64,000 nt of DNA from positions 1 to 64,000 of the forward strand of contig JAPZTS010000005.1 of the NCBI GenBank assembly GCA_027533185.1, written 5' to 3'. The first letter of the stretch is position 1. Every line of letters starts with the position of its first letter. The notes beneath the pieces are model-generated. The model had not been told where the DNA came from and did not search any database. It saw only the letters and a program-made list of their open reading frames with translations. The stretch is from Leptospira sp. Lineage in GTDB: Bacteria > Spirochaetota > Leptospiria > Leptospirales > Leptospiraceae. The position numbers and the translations under genes were made by a program. This document shows, in pieces, positions 26,551 to 35,865 of the stretch.

Positions 26551-27675
26551 ATGATTCATAAAGTTAAAACCCATTTTATGACAGAGAGAGAATACGTTCC
26601 TCTCGAAGCTGTTCGAGTTCTGCCTGAGTTTTACAAGCAGATGATGTCTGGAAGTGGCTTGTTTTTAAAGGGTTATGAAAGTCCATTGAGGGTTCGATTC
26701 AAAGGTTCACGGCCAGATGGGGATCATGTATTTGAACTTGAAAATCTACCAGAGTTGATCGAATCGAAACTTACGATTCAGGCAACGCCTTCTTTTCATG
26801 TAGAAATTGACTACGAACTCGTAAATCAAAAAGATAATTTGCTACTTTGTAAGATTTTAGAGAAGAGACAGACTTACCAAACGAGACAAGAAGATCGAAA
26901 TGATAAAGTTCGTGAAAACGTACTTGCTTCAAATTTTCTCATTGCAAAAACAAATATTGATTTCTCAAAGTTAACGGGAGTTAGCTCCCAGGTGATTCTA
27001 ACCGATATTCACAAAGCTCTCTTAAAGGACTATCCTCTCTCGAAGGTGATTTTTTTATCAGTTCATACGAATAGTGATGAGCTTGAACTTATGAAAGTTC
27101 ACAAAAAACCTATTTTTGTTCAGGATACAGAGTCGATGGAGTCATTTCCATCGGATGACGTAATTGATCCGAAGCCGTTTTTTGAAGATGATTTCATCTT
27201 GGATGATAAGATTTCGGAATACAAACGTAAGAAAATTGGATCTTTTTTGTTGTACCCGATCTTCATTTATATGAAGGAAATGCATTTTTTCGCGTATCTG
27301 TCTTTGGAATGGGAAAAACCTGGTCTTCCAGAGGCTGTCTTGAACTTGTATAAAGATGTTGAAAAGACCTTCCAAGAAAGAATAATGGATTCCAATACCC
27401 ATATTTTGGACATAAAACAAAATGTTTTGAATGTTTCGAAAGGTGGGGTTGCAATTGAGATCAATCATCCTGAAATTGTGAAGTCGTTGAAAATGAAACC
27501 AGCGTTCACAGTGGATATAAATTTCAAATTACAAGCCCCTATTCGAATGGCCTTAGAACTAAGGCATATGGAACAAGTGAATGATTTTTTCAGAGTTGGA
27601 AGCCGTATCATTGGTCTTAGTGGAGATAAAAAAGCAAAAGATATCTACCACAGTCTTATCGAATTTTTTAGGTAA
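26551..27675 (+). CDS. DUF1577-type protein, PilZ-like C-terminus
   Basis: 374 residues of the protein family restricted, to my knowledge, to Leptospira. N-terminal region 1-120 begins 'REYVPLEAVRVLPEFYKQ' and the middle has a signalling-like domain. The C-terminal 100 residues ('ILDIKQNVLNVSKGGVAIEINHPEIVKSLK') have the spacing of a PilZ domain, where the canonical 'RxxxR' and 'DxSxxG' are replaced by 'NVSKGG'. Cyclic-di-GMP binding is thus uncertain. It follows the OmpA-like gene by one base and was probably co-transcribed with it. A second member lies at 42136-43308. Confidence 0.72.
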   Translation: MIHKVKTHFMTEREYVPLEAVRVLPEFYKQMMSGSGLFLKGYESPLRVRFKGSRPDGDHVFELENLPELIESKLTIQATPSFHVEIDYELVNQKDNLLLCKILEKRQTYQTRQEDRNDKVRENVLASNFLIAKTNIDFSKLTGVSSQVILTDIHKALLKDYPLSKVIFLSVHTNSDELELMKVHKKPIFVQDTESMESFPSDDVIDPKPFFEDDFILDDKISEYKRKKIGSFLLYPIFIYMKEMHFFAYLSLEWEKPGLPEAVLNLYKDVEKTFQERIMDSNTHILDIKQNVLNVSKGGVAIEINHPEIVKSLKMKPAFTVDINFKLQAPIRMALELRHMEQVNDFFRVGSRIIGLSGDKKAKDIYHSLIEFFR

Positions 27676-27705
27676 ACCATTGACTCGGCCAATAGAGGCC
27701 TGCAT

Positions 27706-29019
27706 TTGAAACCACAAAAACTAACAACCGAAAACTATAAAGGCACCAGGGATTTTTATCCTGAAGATATGCGCATAAGGAACTACCTTTTTTCAGTGAT
27801 GAAAGATGTTGTGAAATCCTATGGCTATGAAGAATATGATGGTCCCATGGTAGAGTCTTTAGATTTGTATCGTGCAAAAACTGGTGAAGAAATTGTCGGG
27901 AAACAGATTTATAATTTTATAGATAAGGGTGGACGAGAAGTTGCAATTCGTCCGGAAATGACACCGACTGTCGCACGTATGGTGGCGAAAAAACTAAGGG
28001 AACTTCCAAGACCAATTCGATGGTTCTCGATTCCAAACCTATGGAGATACGAACAGCCTGGGCATGGAAGACTTAGGGAACATTGGCAGTTGAATGTTGA
28101 TATGTTTGGAGTATCTGGTTTTAGAGGTGAGTTAGAAATTATTGCACTTGCATGCGATATTTTATTTGCTTTTGGTGCACCTCGAAACAGTTTCAAGGTA
28201 ACAGTTTCTCATCGTGCACTTCTCGATGAATTTATGTTAGCTGGTTTGCAAGTAAAGCCAGAACAAGCACATGAAGTTTCTAAAATTTTAGATAAAAAAA
28301 ATAAAATTACGGAAGAAGAATATAAAAAATTAGTCGAGACCGCAATCCCAGGAAATCCAAATGCTGTTACATCCATCGATTCATTTTTGAGGGCGGATAT
28401 CGATACTTTAAAAACTATACCTGGAATTTCGGAAACGACTATCGCAGAAATAAAGAATCTCTTTGCCGCTGTTACTGAGGTTGGACTTTCAGATGTTGTT
28501 GTGTTGGATACTTCTGTAGTCAGAGGTTTTGATTACTATACTGGTTTTATTTTTGAGATATTTGATACCTCTCCTCTCAATAAGCGTTCGTTATATGGTG
28601 GAGGAAGATATGACAATTTGATAGGTCTATTTTCGAATGAGGAATTGACTGGAATCGGTTTTGGTTTGGGTGATGTTACATTACTTAATTTTTTAAATAC
28701 ACATAATCTACTGCCTTCATTTGACAATGATGGTGTCCTTTTTATACCTCTTCTCGATGATTCAAGCTTTTTGGAAAATCAAAAGTTAGCCAAACTGCTG
28801 CGAATGGCCAATCTCTCTGTTGAGACTTCCCTAACCGTTCAGAAGATGGCAAAACAACTTTCCTACGCAGAAAAAAAGGGATACCGATGGATCGTACTTC
28901 GAGGAGAAGATGAAGCTAAGAATAATTTAGTCACCTTGAAAGATATGAAGAATAGAACTCAATTTTCAATACCACCTGATCAGATTGTAAAAACAATCAA
29001 AGAAGATCTGAATAAATGA
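27706..29019 (+). CDS. hisS: Histidyl-tRNA synthetase
   Basis: 437 residues from a TTG start with GAGG seven bases ahead. Class II aminoacyl-tRNA synthetase: motif 2 'RWFSIPNLWRYEQPGHGRLREHWQLN' (about 105-130), the histidine-specific 'VRGFDYYTGFIFEIF' segment (about 268-282), motif 3 'GGGRYDNLIGLF' and 'GIGFGLGD' (about 300-325), and the C-terminal anticodon domain. Charges tRNA-His. Its stop (TGA) overlaps the ATG of the PAP2 gene, so translation is coupled. Confidence 0.93.
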   Translation: MKPQKLTTENYKGTRDFYPEDMRIRNYLFSVMKDVVKSYGYEEYDGPMVESLDLYRAKTGEEIVGKQIYNFIDKGGREVAIRPEMTPTVARMVAKKLRELPRPIRWFSIPNLWRYEQPGHGRLREHWQLNVDMFGVSGFRGELEIIALACDILFAFGAPRNSFKVTVSHRALLDEFMLAGLQVKPEQAHEVSKILDKKNKITEEEYKKLVETAIPGNPNAVTSIDSFLRADIDTLKTIPGISETTIAEIKNLFAAVTEVGLSDVVVLDTSVVRGFDYYTGFIFEIFDTSPLNKRSLYGGGRYDNLIGLFSNEELTGIGFGLGDVTLLNFLNTHNLLPSFDNDGVLFIPLLDDSSFLENQKLAKLLRMANLSVETSLTVQKMAKQLSYAEKKGYRWIVLRGEDEAKNNLVTLKDMKNRTQFSIPPDQIVKTIKEDLNK

Positions 29020-29543
29020 ACTTTGTAACTGTTTTGGATCAAAAGTTCTCAATTTGGATCCAAAAAAATATCCATAACCAAAGGCTTAGCTGGTTTCTTT
29101 CTCGGATTAACCGAGGTGAAGTATTTGGTATAATTTTAATTCCTTTGATGATTTTTTCTGAGAAATATAGTCCAGCTTATATAAATATTCCATTTGTTAT
29201 GTTATTTACGTACTGTACTGATCGAATGGTACTTGTTTTAAAAAAATATTTTGCAAGAAAAAGACCACTAATTAGTGTTATGGGAAAAATTGATTCGAAT
29301 CCAGATATGAAACATTCTTTCCCATCTGCTCACAGTGCAAATAGCATAGTTGTTGCAACTATGTTAGTTTTAATTTTTTCTGAAACACCGTATTTTTTTC
29401 TTTTTAGTCTGTTTGCGGGCATTGGACGGTTAGTAACTCTCCATCATTTTTTAAGCGATATACTTGGAGGTTGGTTGATCGGATGTACAATCGGAATCAT
29501 TGCATTTTTTGTTCATACGATGGTTCTTCAACATTGGATCTAA
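29016..29543 (+). CDS. PAP2-family membrane phosphatase
   Basis: 175 residues with four to five transmembrane helices. The three phosphatase motifs are present: K76-x6-R83-P84 ('KKYFARKRP'), P103-S-A-H106 and R138-x5-H144-x3-D148 ('GRLVTLHHFLSD'). This arrangement is typical of phosphatidate/lipid phosphatases such as undecaprenyl-diphosphate or phosphatidylglycerophosphate phosphatases. The exact substrate is not fixed by the sequence. It overlaps hisS by four bases and is followed six bases later by an acyltransferase gene, suggesting a lipid-metabolism unit. Confidence 0.85.
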   Translation: MNFVTVLDQKFSIWIQKNIHNQRLSWFLSRINRGEVFGIILIPLMIFSEKYSPAYINIPFVMLFTYCTDRMVLVLKKYFARKRPLISVMGKIDSNPDMKHSFPSAHSANSIVVATMLVLIFSETPYFFLFSLFAGIGRLVTLHHFLSDILGGWLIGCTIGIIAFFVHTMVLQHWI

Positions 29544-29549
29544 ATTATT

Positions 29550-30446
29550 ATGTTAAAAAAAATTTCATATCCCTTTTCATTCTTACTCGTTTACCTTTTT
29601 TACTTTCCTTTTAAAATTTTACCGTATCGATGGTGTTTGTCGTACGGAACCTTTTTAACATCGTTGATTTTTCCGATCGCAAAAAAACATAGAAAGATAG
29701 CTGCTGATAATATTCGATTCGCATTTCCAGAGTATACGGAAGAAGAGATAAAAACGCTCGTCCGAAAAAGCTTTCACCATATGGGGATTTTGCTTGCGCA
29801 TACCCTTTGGGCTCCACGTATGACTCGCCAGTGGCTGGATCGCTATTTGGTCCTAGATGAAGAAAGTTTAAAAATCGAGGAAGAGACCAAAAAACAGGGT
29901 GTAGGTGTTGTTTTGATTTCGGGTCACTTTGGGACTTGGGAAATATTAGTTCAATTTTTGGGAATACGGATGAAGGGCGGCGGGATCTATAAAAAAATCC
30001 GAAATCCTTTTGTGGACTGGCTTTTGTATAAAATGCGGGCAAAAAATGGAATCAAACTCGTACCGGTAGAAGAGTCCTCCACTGTTATAAAAATGCTCAA
30101 ACAGGGATATTGGGTAGGATTTGGCAGTGATCAGAATGCGGGTAAGGCAGGTATTTTTGTCCCATTTATGAATCGACCTGCCTCTACTTTTGTCGGTCCA
30201 GCACTTATGGCGTATTTGACCGGTGCAAAAATGTTGTACTATTCTGTCTTAGCAGGTGATGAAGGTAAGGTAATCGTTCGTATAAAAGAATTAGGTTTTG
30301 TTGATAAAAAACTGTATCCAACGAAAGAGGAAGTCCTAAGACACTATACGGAAGTATGGACCAAAACCTTAGAGGAAGAAGTTGCTCTGTTTCCAGAGCA
30401 ATACTTTTGGGTCCACCGTAGATGGAGAACCCAACCTCCAAAGTAG
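29550..30446 (+). CDS. LpxL/HtrB-type lysophospholipid acyltransferase
   Basis: 298 residues with an N-terminal hydrophobic anchor (5-22) and the acyltransferase signature H126-x4-E131 in '[10 protein letters not shown]'. Later motifs '[20 protein letters not shown]' (about 193-212) and '[13 protein letters not shown]' at the C-terminus are the hallmark of lipid A secondary acyltransferases. It transfers a fatty acyl chain to the lipid A precursor, or acts on another lysolipid. The preceding PAP2 phosphatase gene supports a lipid role. Confidence 0.85.
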   Translation: MLKKISYPFSFLLVYLFYFPFKILPYRWCLSYGTFLTSLIFPIAKKHRKIAADNIRFAFPEYTEEEIKTLVRKSFHHMGILLAHTLWAPRMTRQWLDRYLVLDEESLKIEEETKKQGVGVVLISGHFGTWEILVQFLGIRMKGGGIYKKIRNPFVDWLLYKMRAKNGIKLVPVEESSTVIKMLKQGYWVGFGSDQNAGKAGIFVPFMNRPASTFVGPALMAYLTGAKMLYYSVLAGDEGKVIVRIKELGFVDKKLYPTKEEVLRHYTEVWTKTLEEEVALFPEQYFWVHRRWRTQPPK

Positions 30447-30468
30447 GGATGCTTTAAATAAAAACTTT

Positions 30469-31596
30469 TTAATTTCCTAAGAGAGCAAGTGTTGGCTTGT
30501 GACGAATTGTTCCTTCCGCCGCAACCAAACATGCATCAATAATTTCATCTTCCATATTAAGATGAAATTGTTTTTCCTTGTTCACGAATAATTTCAAAAA
30601 GTTCACAATGTTCTTTGCATACATCTTACTTGCATCCATAGGCTGTGTACTTGGAAGATTTGAATTTCCGATAATTGTGATACCTTTATAGATTACAGTT
30701 TTATCATTTTCAGTAAGTTCACAATTCCCTCCATTAACAGCAGCAAGGTCAACTATCACAGAACCTTGTCTCATGCTATCAACCATTTCCTTTGTAATCA
30801 GGACAGGTGCCTTTTTGCCCGGAATCAAAGCTGTTGTAATTATGATATCGGCTTTTTCAGCAAACTTTGCAATCGCTTCCTTTTGACGTCGTTTGTAGTC
30901 TTCGGATTGTTCCACTGCATACCCTCCGCTAGAAGTGGCATCTGCGGCGCCCTCGACTTCGACAAACTTTGCGCCGAGTGACGTACACTGTTCTTTAACT
31001 TCTGGACGAGTATCGAATACATCCACAACAGCACCTAATCGCTTTGCCGTTGCTATAGCCTGAAGACCGGCAACCCCCGCTCCTAGAATTAAAACACGGG
31101 CAGGTGTTATTGTACCAGCAGCGGTAGTTAGCATAGGAAAGAAACGGCTGTAATGTGTTGCACTCAAAAGAACAGCTTTGTAGCCAGAGACTGTAGCTTG
31201 ACTACTTAATACATCCATTGATTGGGCTCTTGTGATTCGTGGTATAGTATCCATCGAAAATACTTTAAATCCAATTGTTCCAACTTCCTTTATTTTTTGA
31301 GGAAATGCCAAAGGTGTTAAAGTTGCGATATAGATTTTATCTTTTCCAATTTTCTTAGCAGATTCTTGATCAATAGAGTGAATTGATACGATGATATCAG
31401 AGTTGGATAGAATTGAATCTCTCGACTCAAGGGAGGCACCCACATCCGAATAATCCTTATCCGAATAAAATGCCCGATCTCCAGCTGAAGATTCGATGGC
31501 AACTGTAAACCCTATTTTTTTTAAAGGATCAACGACGTCTGGTGTAATCGCAACTCTATTTTCAAATGATGGTTCTTTAACAACACCTATTTTCAT
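30469..31596 (-). CDS. pntA: NAD(P) transhydrogenase alpha subunit (PntA-type), standing alone
   Basis: 375 residues from the ATG at 31594-31596, preceded by AAAGAG; a 15-codon upstream extension overlaps the neighbouring gene and is not needed. The NAD-binding dI part shows 'RVAITPDVV', 'LGAGVAGLQAIATAKRLGA' and 'DIIITTALIPGKKAPVLIT' followed by 'VDLAAVNGGNCELTE', which separates transhydrogenase from alanine dehydrogenase. No genes for the membrane subunits PntAB and PntB lie next to it here. Its start falls one base after the stop of the UDP-glucuronate decarboxylase gene, an odd pairing. Confidence 0.85.
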   Translation of the reverse strand: MKIGVVKEPSFENRVAITPDVVDPLKKIGFTVAIESSAGDRAFYSDKDYSDVGASLESRDSILSNSDIIVSIHSIDQESAKKIGKDKIYIATLTPLAFPQKIKEVGTIGFKVFSMDTIPRITRAQSMDVLSSQATVSGYKAVLLSATHYSRFFPMLTTAAGTITPARVLILGAGVAGLQAIATAKRLGAVVDVFDTRPEVKEQCTSLGAKFVEVEGAADATSSGGYAVEQSEDYKRRQKEAIAKFAEKADIIITTALIPGKKAPVLITKEMVDSMRQGSVIVDLAAVNGGNCELTENDKTVIYKGITIIGNSNLPSTQPMDASKMYAKNIVNFLKLFVNKEKQFHLNMEDEIIDACLVAAEGTIRHKPTLALLGN

Positions 31597-31597
31597 A

Positions 31598-32530
31598 TTA
31601 TACTCTTTTTCTAAAATATTCGATGGTTTTTTTGACGCCATCCGCTAACTGTACTGTTGTCTTATAGTTTAGTTTTTCTTTCGCTAAACTTAAGTTTGGC
31701 TTTCTTCTCGTTGGATCATCTTGAGGTAAAGGGAGATATACAATTTTTGATTTCGATCCTACTTCCTTGATGACCAATTCTGCCAGTTCTTTAACCGTGA
31801 ATTCGCCATCATTTCCTAGATTTACTGGTCCAATGAAATTATCAACGTTCATCATTGAAATGATTCCCCTAACCAAATCATCGACATAACAGAAAGACCT
31901 TGTTTGGCTTCCATCACCATAAATTGTAATATCCTCTCCGCGTAACGCTTGTACTATGAAATTACTAACAACTCTCCCATCATCAGGTATCATTCGTGGT
32001 CCGTAGGTATTAAAAATTCGGATTACACGAATATCAATATTGTGTTGTCTATGATAGTCAAAACAAAGAGTTTCGGCGACTCGTTTGCCTTCATCGTAAC
32101 AGCTTCGTATTCCAATCGGATTCACATTTCCCCAATAAGACTCGTTTTGCGGATGTTCTAATGGGTTTCCGTATACTTCTGAAGTACTGGCTTGGAGGAT
32201 ACGAGCCTTTACCCTTTTGGCAAGTCCCAACATGTTCGTCATACCCAATACATTGGTTTTGATCGTCTTTATTGGATTGTTTTGGTAATGTACTGGCGAA
32301 GCAGGACATGCCATATTGTAAATCTGATCCACTTCTATTTTGATCGGGTCTGTGATGTCATGTCGGATCAATTCGAATTTCGGGTTAGAAAGAAGGTGGG
32401 ATACGTTTTCTTTTCTTCCTGTGTGGAAATTGTCTAAAACGACGACTTCATTGCCTGCTTGCAACAATGACTCTGCAAGATGGGATCCGATAAAACCGGC
32501 ACCACCTGTGATGAGGATTCTTTTTGCCAT
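31598..32530 (-). CDS. UDP-glucuronate decarboxylase (UDP-xylose synthase-type)
   Basis: 310 residues from the ATG at 32528-32530 with AGGGAAA upstream. Extended short-chain dehydrogenase: NAD motif 'GGAGFIGS' at 9-16, '[20 protein letters not shown]' at 73-92 (the UXS fingerprint), '[10 protein letters not shown]' at 114-123 and catalytic Y145-x3-K149 in '[10 protein letters not shown]'. Converts UDP-glucuronate to UDP-xylose, or to a 4-keto-pentose for further use, supplying a pentose for surface glycans. The transhydrogenase alpha gene follows it. It is not in the polysaccharide cluster at the window start. Confidence 0.88.
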   Translation of the reverse strand: MAKRILITGGAGFIGSHLAESLLQAGNEVVVLDNFHTGRKENVSHLLSNPKFELIRHDITDPIKIEVDQIYNMACPASPVHYQNNPIKTIKTNVLGMTNMLGLAKRVKARILQASTSEVYGNPLEHPQNESYWGNVNPIGIRSCYDEGKRVAETLCFDYHRQHNIDIRVIRIFNTYGPRMIPDDGRVVSNFIVQALRGEDITIYGDGSQTRSFCYVDDLVRGIISMMNVDNFIGPVNLGNDGEFTVKELAELVIKEVGSKSKIVYLPLPQDDPTRRKPNLSLAKEKLNYKTTVQLADGVKKTIEYFRKRV

Positions 32531-32595
32531 TGGATTCACTTTCCCTGGGGATAGTGTCCTACGCAAATGAAAAATTGCTCTAATCTTGGATGTTG

Positions 32596-33480
32596 TTATT
32601 GTTGATTTTTATCTCTTTCTACTGCCCCGAACAATAAGTCGGGAGGAATCACAATCCCGCTGTCTGGATCAACCCCTCGTTTTTCGAGCCAAAGTTTTGC
32701 TTCAGGGCTAAGTTCTCCTGGAAACCTTTCCAGCAAATCCGCAGGATCTGGGGTCTCAAGTGAAGGCTTGTGGGTAAGAGAACTTTTTAAAAAGAAGCTA
32801 ACGATTCCAATGCTCAGTAGGGACCAAAGAGTGGCGATCATGTAACCAAGTATGATTACGACTCGGGGGATATCTTCAGAGTTTAGATCTTCTGGTCCAA
32901 GCCCTGCCATCCAAAAGGCCAAAATACCAGCATCGGTTTCGGTCAAACGATCTGCAAAGTCATACAGGTCATAGAGAGAATATAAAGAAATACTGGTTCC
33001 CAAAAAAACCAAGGTTAGAATGCTGATCGTTTCGCCTAACATACCTATTACAAGTATGGATACTCCCCAGATGATACCAGTAAAATAGGCAAGGTCTCCT
33101 AATTTGGAATAGAGTACACTCACCGAAATTAAAAATAAACCAAACAAAATTAATGTCTGTCGTGCATGTTGGCTATTAAAACCTAAGCGTAAGAGAATTC
33201 CTCCAACCAAGGAACAACCAATATATCCGGCAGAGACAACCAGGATGAAGGATCCGCGAAAACTTGCAGGTATTGCGATTGTTTCTCCACCTTCGTTTCC
33301 GTGTAGGGCAATTCCCTTTACCATTCCACCAGTGAAGAGGGCAGCTGTTGCATGACAAATCTCATGGATTAGGACAACAAAATCTTTAAGATATGAAGTA
33401 AATTGGTGGTCCCAAAATGCGACGAGACTTAGTATCAAGGAGAGAAAGATGACAAATTTGATCGGTTTGTCTGCGTTCAT
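32596..33480 (-). CDS. M50-type membrane metalloprotease
   Basis: 294 residues with about six transmembrane helices. The zinc site is in the first third: H39-E40-I-C-H43 ('[16 protein letters not shown]'). The site-2-type 'HExxH' at the beginning of a hydrophobic helix and a downstream 'GGILLRLG' loop fit the PF13398-like M50B group. The C-terminal 50 residues are soluble ('[21 protein letters not shown]'). Substrate unknown. It follows the SpoIIE phosphatase gene by 15 bases on the same strand and may be in its operon. Confidence 0.8.
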   Translation of the reverse strand: MNADKPIKFVIFLSLILSLVAFWDHQFTSYLKDFVVLIHEICHATAALFTGGMVKGIALHGNEGGETIAIPASFRGSFILVVSAGYIGCSLVGGILLRLGFNSQHARQTLILFGLFLISVSVLYSKLGDLAYFTGIIWGVSILVIGMLGETISILTLVFLGTSISLYSLYDLYDFADRLTETDAGILAFWMAGLGPEDLNSEDIPRVVIILGYMIATLWSLLSIGIVSFFLKSSLTHKPSLETPDPADLLERFPGELSPEAKLWLEKRGVDPDSGIVIPPDLLFGAVERDKNQQ

Positions 33481-33495
33481 CCCTTTAAGTATCGG

Positions 33496-35865
33496 CTAGT
33501 TTTGTATAAAACTAAGACCAATAAATGTTGTATCATCAATTTGTTCTTTGGAACCTCTAAACAGAATAAGATGGTTTTCAAGAAGGTTTGGGAGCTCTTT
33601 GACTGATTTTTGAGCATGGAATTTCAAAAAATCCACAAGAGAATCCTCACCGAAGATTTCTTCTCTTTCACTGAATGACTCTGTAATTCCATCTGAAAAT
33701 AAAAATAACTTAGTTCCAGGAACTAAGACAAGTTCTTGTGACACATAATCTGTATCCAAAATTCCCAATACTCTTTGGGTTTTGCTGTGGAGTTTGATTT
33801 GGCCGTCGGTTCTTTGTTCAATTAGTGATAGGTGGCCAGCATTTACGAATTTAAAACTATGTTCTCTGCTATCTAAGATTCCACCGAGTAAGGTCATAAA
33901 TTCATTCCCTTTGTACCTCGCTCTAAAAAACGAATTTATTTCGCGAAAGAGTCCTTCCAGAGAAGTACCATTTCTTAAATGTTCGCGTACGATTCCTTTA
34001 ATTGCGCTTACCAAAAAACCAGTTCCAAGTCCATGCCCTGCTACATCACCTAACAAAACTATAGCTTTGTAAGATGATAATGGAATTATGTCTAAATAAT
34101 CACCCGAAATTCCAACAGCGGGTTTGGAATAATAACCATATTCTATTCCTAAAATTTCGTTTGGAGGTATTATCCTAAGTGTACTATCTACGATAGATGC
34201 AGTTTGGATATCCCTTACAATTTTACGTTTTTGGATTTCATTTTCGAGAAGGGAATAATTTTCAAGTAACATTCCCGAAATTTTTACGACTTCATTTATA
34301 AACTTCAATTCACCTATCGTGAAGTAATTGTTATTGGTTTTTTCTCCAAATAAAATCATCGCACGAATATTCTTTTTATTACTCGAGGAATCATAGGCAG
34401 GGAATGCCAATTGGACATTCATGCCTTTTAAAAAATTATATAAAGTTTCTCGAAAACCTATACCATATTCTAAATGTGAGGTGACAGTGACACGATCGGT
34501 ACTTATAAAGTAGTTCCAAATCTCGGATTGAGAAGGAATTCTTACAAAGTTTACGTTCCTTAAGTCTGTACGGACAAATTGATCTCCAGGAATCAGAATG
34601 ATTATATTACTTACCCCCAGGGTATCTTTTACTGTCTGATTGATCGACAGAATTGTCTTCCGCATCGAAAGAGGAGAAGAAAGAAGGGTCGTAATTTTAT
34701 TAATTCCCTCACTTAAAATTGGATTCTTTTCAAAAAATAGATAGTCGATAAGTTGTTTGATTTTTAGTTTAATAGGAATTAAGTAAGCAGCCAGAATGAA
34801 AAGGAAGAATAAGTTAAAAACCCATCTGTCATTTAAATACGGTATATCAAAAAAATAATCAAGTAGAACAACTAGACCAATATAAGCCCCGGCAATGATA
34901 ATAACAATAACGATAGTTACTATCGTAGGGGTAAAGATAACGAGGGATGGTACAAAAGTATATCTGTAAGTGCCATAAAAAAATAAAACTATAAATATTA
35001 AGTAATTAAATGTAAATAGATACCTGTTAGTTGAAAACCAAGGATAACCGTCAAAGAAAATAATGCAAAACGGAACTGAAATATATATGAAAATGGATGT
35101 CAAAAGTGATATTCTTTTAATCAGTGCTTCGCCCTTAGGCTTTGAGCGAAATATTTCGAATCCATTGATCGATATGTTAATCAATCCAAAAAATACTGTA
35201 ATAGAATGAGCAACTAACAAGATTTTTTCTGTAAGATCGTTATCGTTGGACTCTTGAGAGGATATCAATGCCAATATGAAAGCAATTAAAACCTGAGGTA
35301 AAATCCATTTGGAAGGAATTTCCTTTCCTCTCAAACGATAGATTAGGTGATAGTTTAAAAAACTACTTAAATAGAGAGAAAAAACTAATACAAAGAGAGA
35401 CTTATGAAAAGCTAACAAAAAGATGTTTGAAATAAAGCTGATACCCAAATTAAGAAAAAATGCAAAAATCAAAGAGTCTCTAGTAGAATAGTAAAAATAA
35501 ATTGCTACTGCAAAACTAAAGAAGGCGAGAAATAAATCCGAAAAGAAGCTTATAACAAAATCCTCCTTTTGAAATGTTTGGAGTGGAAACCTTATCATTG
35601 ATTCATTGCCTGACGGAGATTCGATTCTCAGAGAAATTCCGGAGTTATCAGGATTGTTTTTTAAAGATTCCAATTGTTTCAAATCTTCTAGGTTAATTTT
35701 GCTTCCCCAGTACATTTGATAATCGTTACCAACATTTACTATGTAACCCGAGGGATAGTAAAAGAAAGGAAGTCGTTTTTCCGTATCCTGAATTCCTAAA
35801 AATGCAAAGAAAAGAATTAGAAAAAATAGCAGTGAAGAAATAATTGTTATCGTTAATTCTCTCAT
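33496..35865 (-). CDS. Membrane SpoIIE-type serine/threonine phosphatase with GAF domain
   Basis: 789 residues. One N-terminal helix and a periplasmic region (30-105), then seven to eight transmembrane helices (about 110-370), a GAF-like domain (about 385-555), and the SpoIIE/PP2C domain (about 570-789). The catalytic aspartates are present: 'GISGDYLDII', 'LGDVAGHGLGTG' and 'FSDGITESFSE', with 'FVNAGHLSLIE' between them, so it should be active. It overlaps the preceding pseudophosphatase gene by four bases, which supports a regulatory pair. It probably dephosphorylates a STAS-domain partner elsewhere in the genome. Confidence 0.85.
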   Translation of the reverse strand: MRELTITIISSLLFFLILFFAFLGIQDTEKRLPFFYYPSGYIVNVGNDYQMYWGSKINLEDLKQLESLKNNPDNSGISLRIESPSGNESMIRFPLQTFQKEDFVISFFSDLFLAFFSFAVAIYFYYSTRDSLIFAFFLNLGISFISNIFLLAFHKSLFVLVFSLYLSSFLNYHLIYRLRGKEIPSKWILPQVLIAFILALISSQESNDNDLTEKILLVAHSITVFFGLINISINGFEIFRSKPKGEALIKRISLLTSIFIYISVPFCIIFFDGYPWFSTNRYLFTFNYLIFIVLFFYGTYRYTFVPSLVIFTPTIVTIVIVIIIAGAYIGLVVLLDYFFDIPYLNDRWVFNLFFLFILAAYLIPIKLKIKQLIDYLFFEKNPILSEGINKITTLLSSPLSMRKTILSINQTVKDTLGVSNIIILIPGDQFVRTDLRNVNFVRIPSQSEIWNYFISTDRVTVTSHLEYGIGFRETLYNFLKGMNVQLAFPAYDSSSNKKNIRAMILFGEKTNNNYFTIGELKFINEVVKISGMLLENYSLLENEIQKRKIVRDIQTASIVDSTLRIIPPNEILGIEYGYYSKPAVGISGDYLDIIPLSSYKAIVLLGDVAGHGLGTGFLVSAIKGIVREHLRNGTSLEGLFREINSFFRARYKGNEFMTLLGGILDSREHSFKFVNAGHLSLIEQRTDGQIKLHSKTQRVLGILDTDYVSQELVLVPGTKLFLFSDGITESFSEREEIFGEDSLVDFLKFHAQKSVKELPNLLENHLILFRGSKEQIDDTTFIGLSFIQN

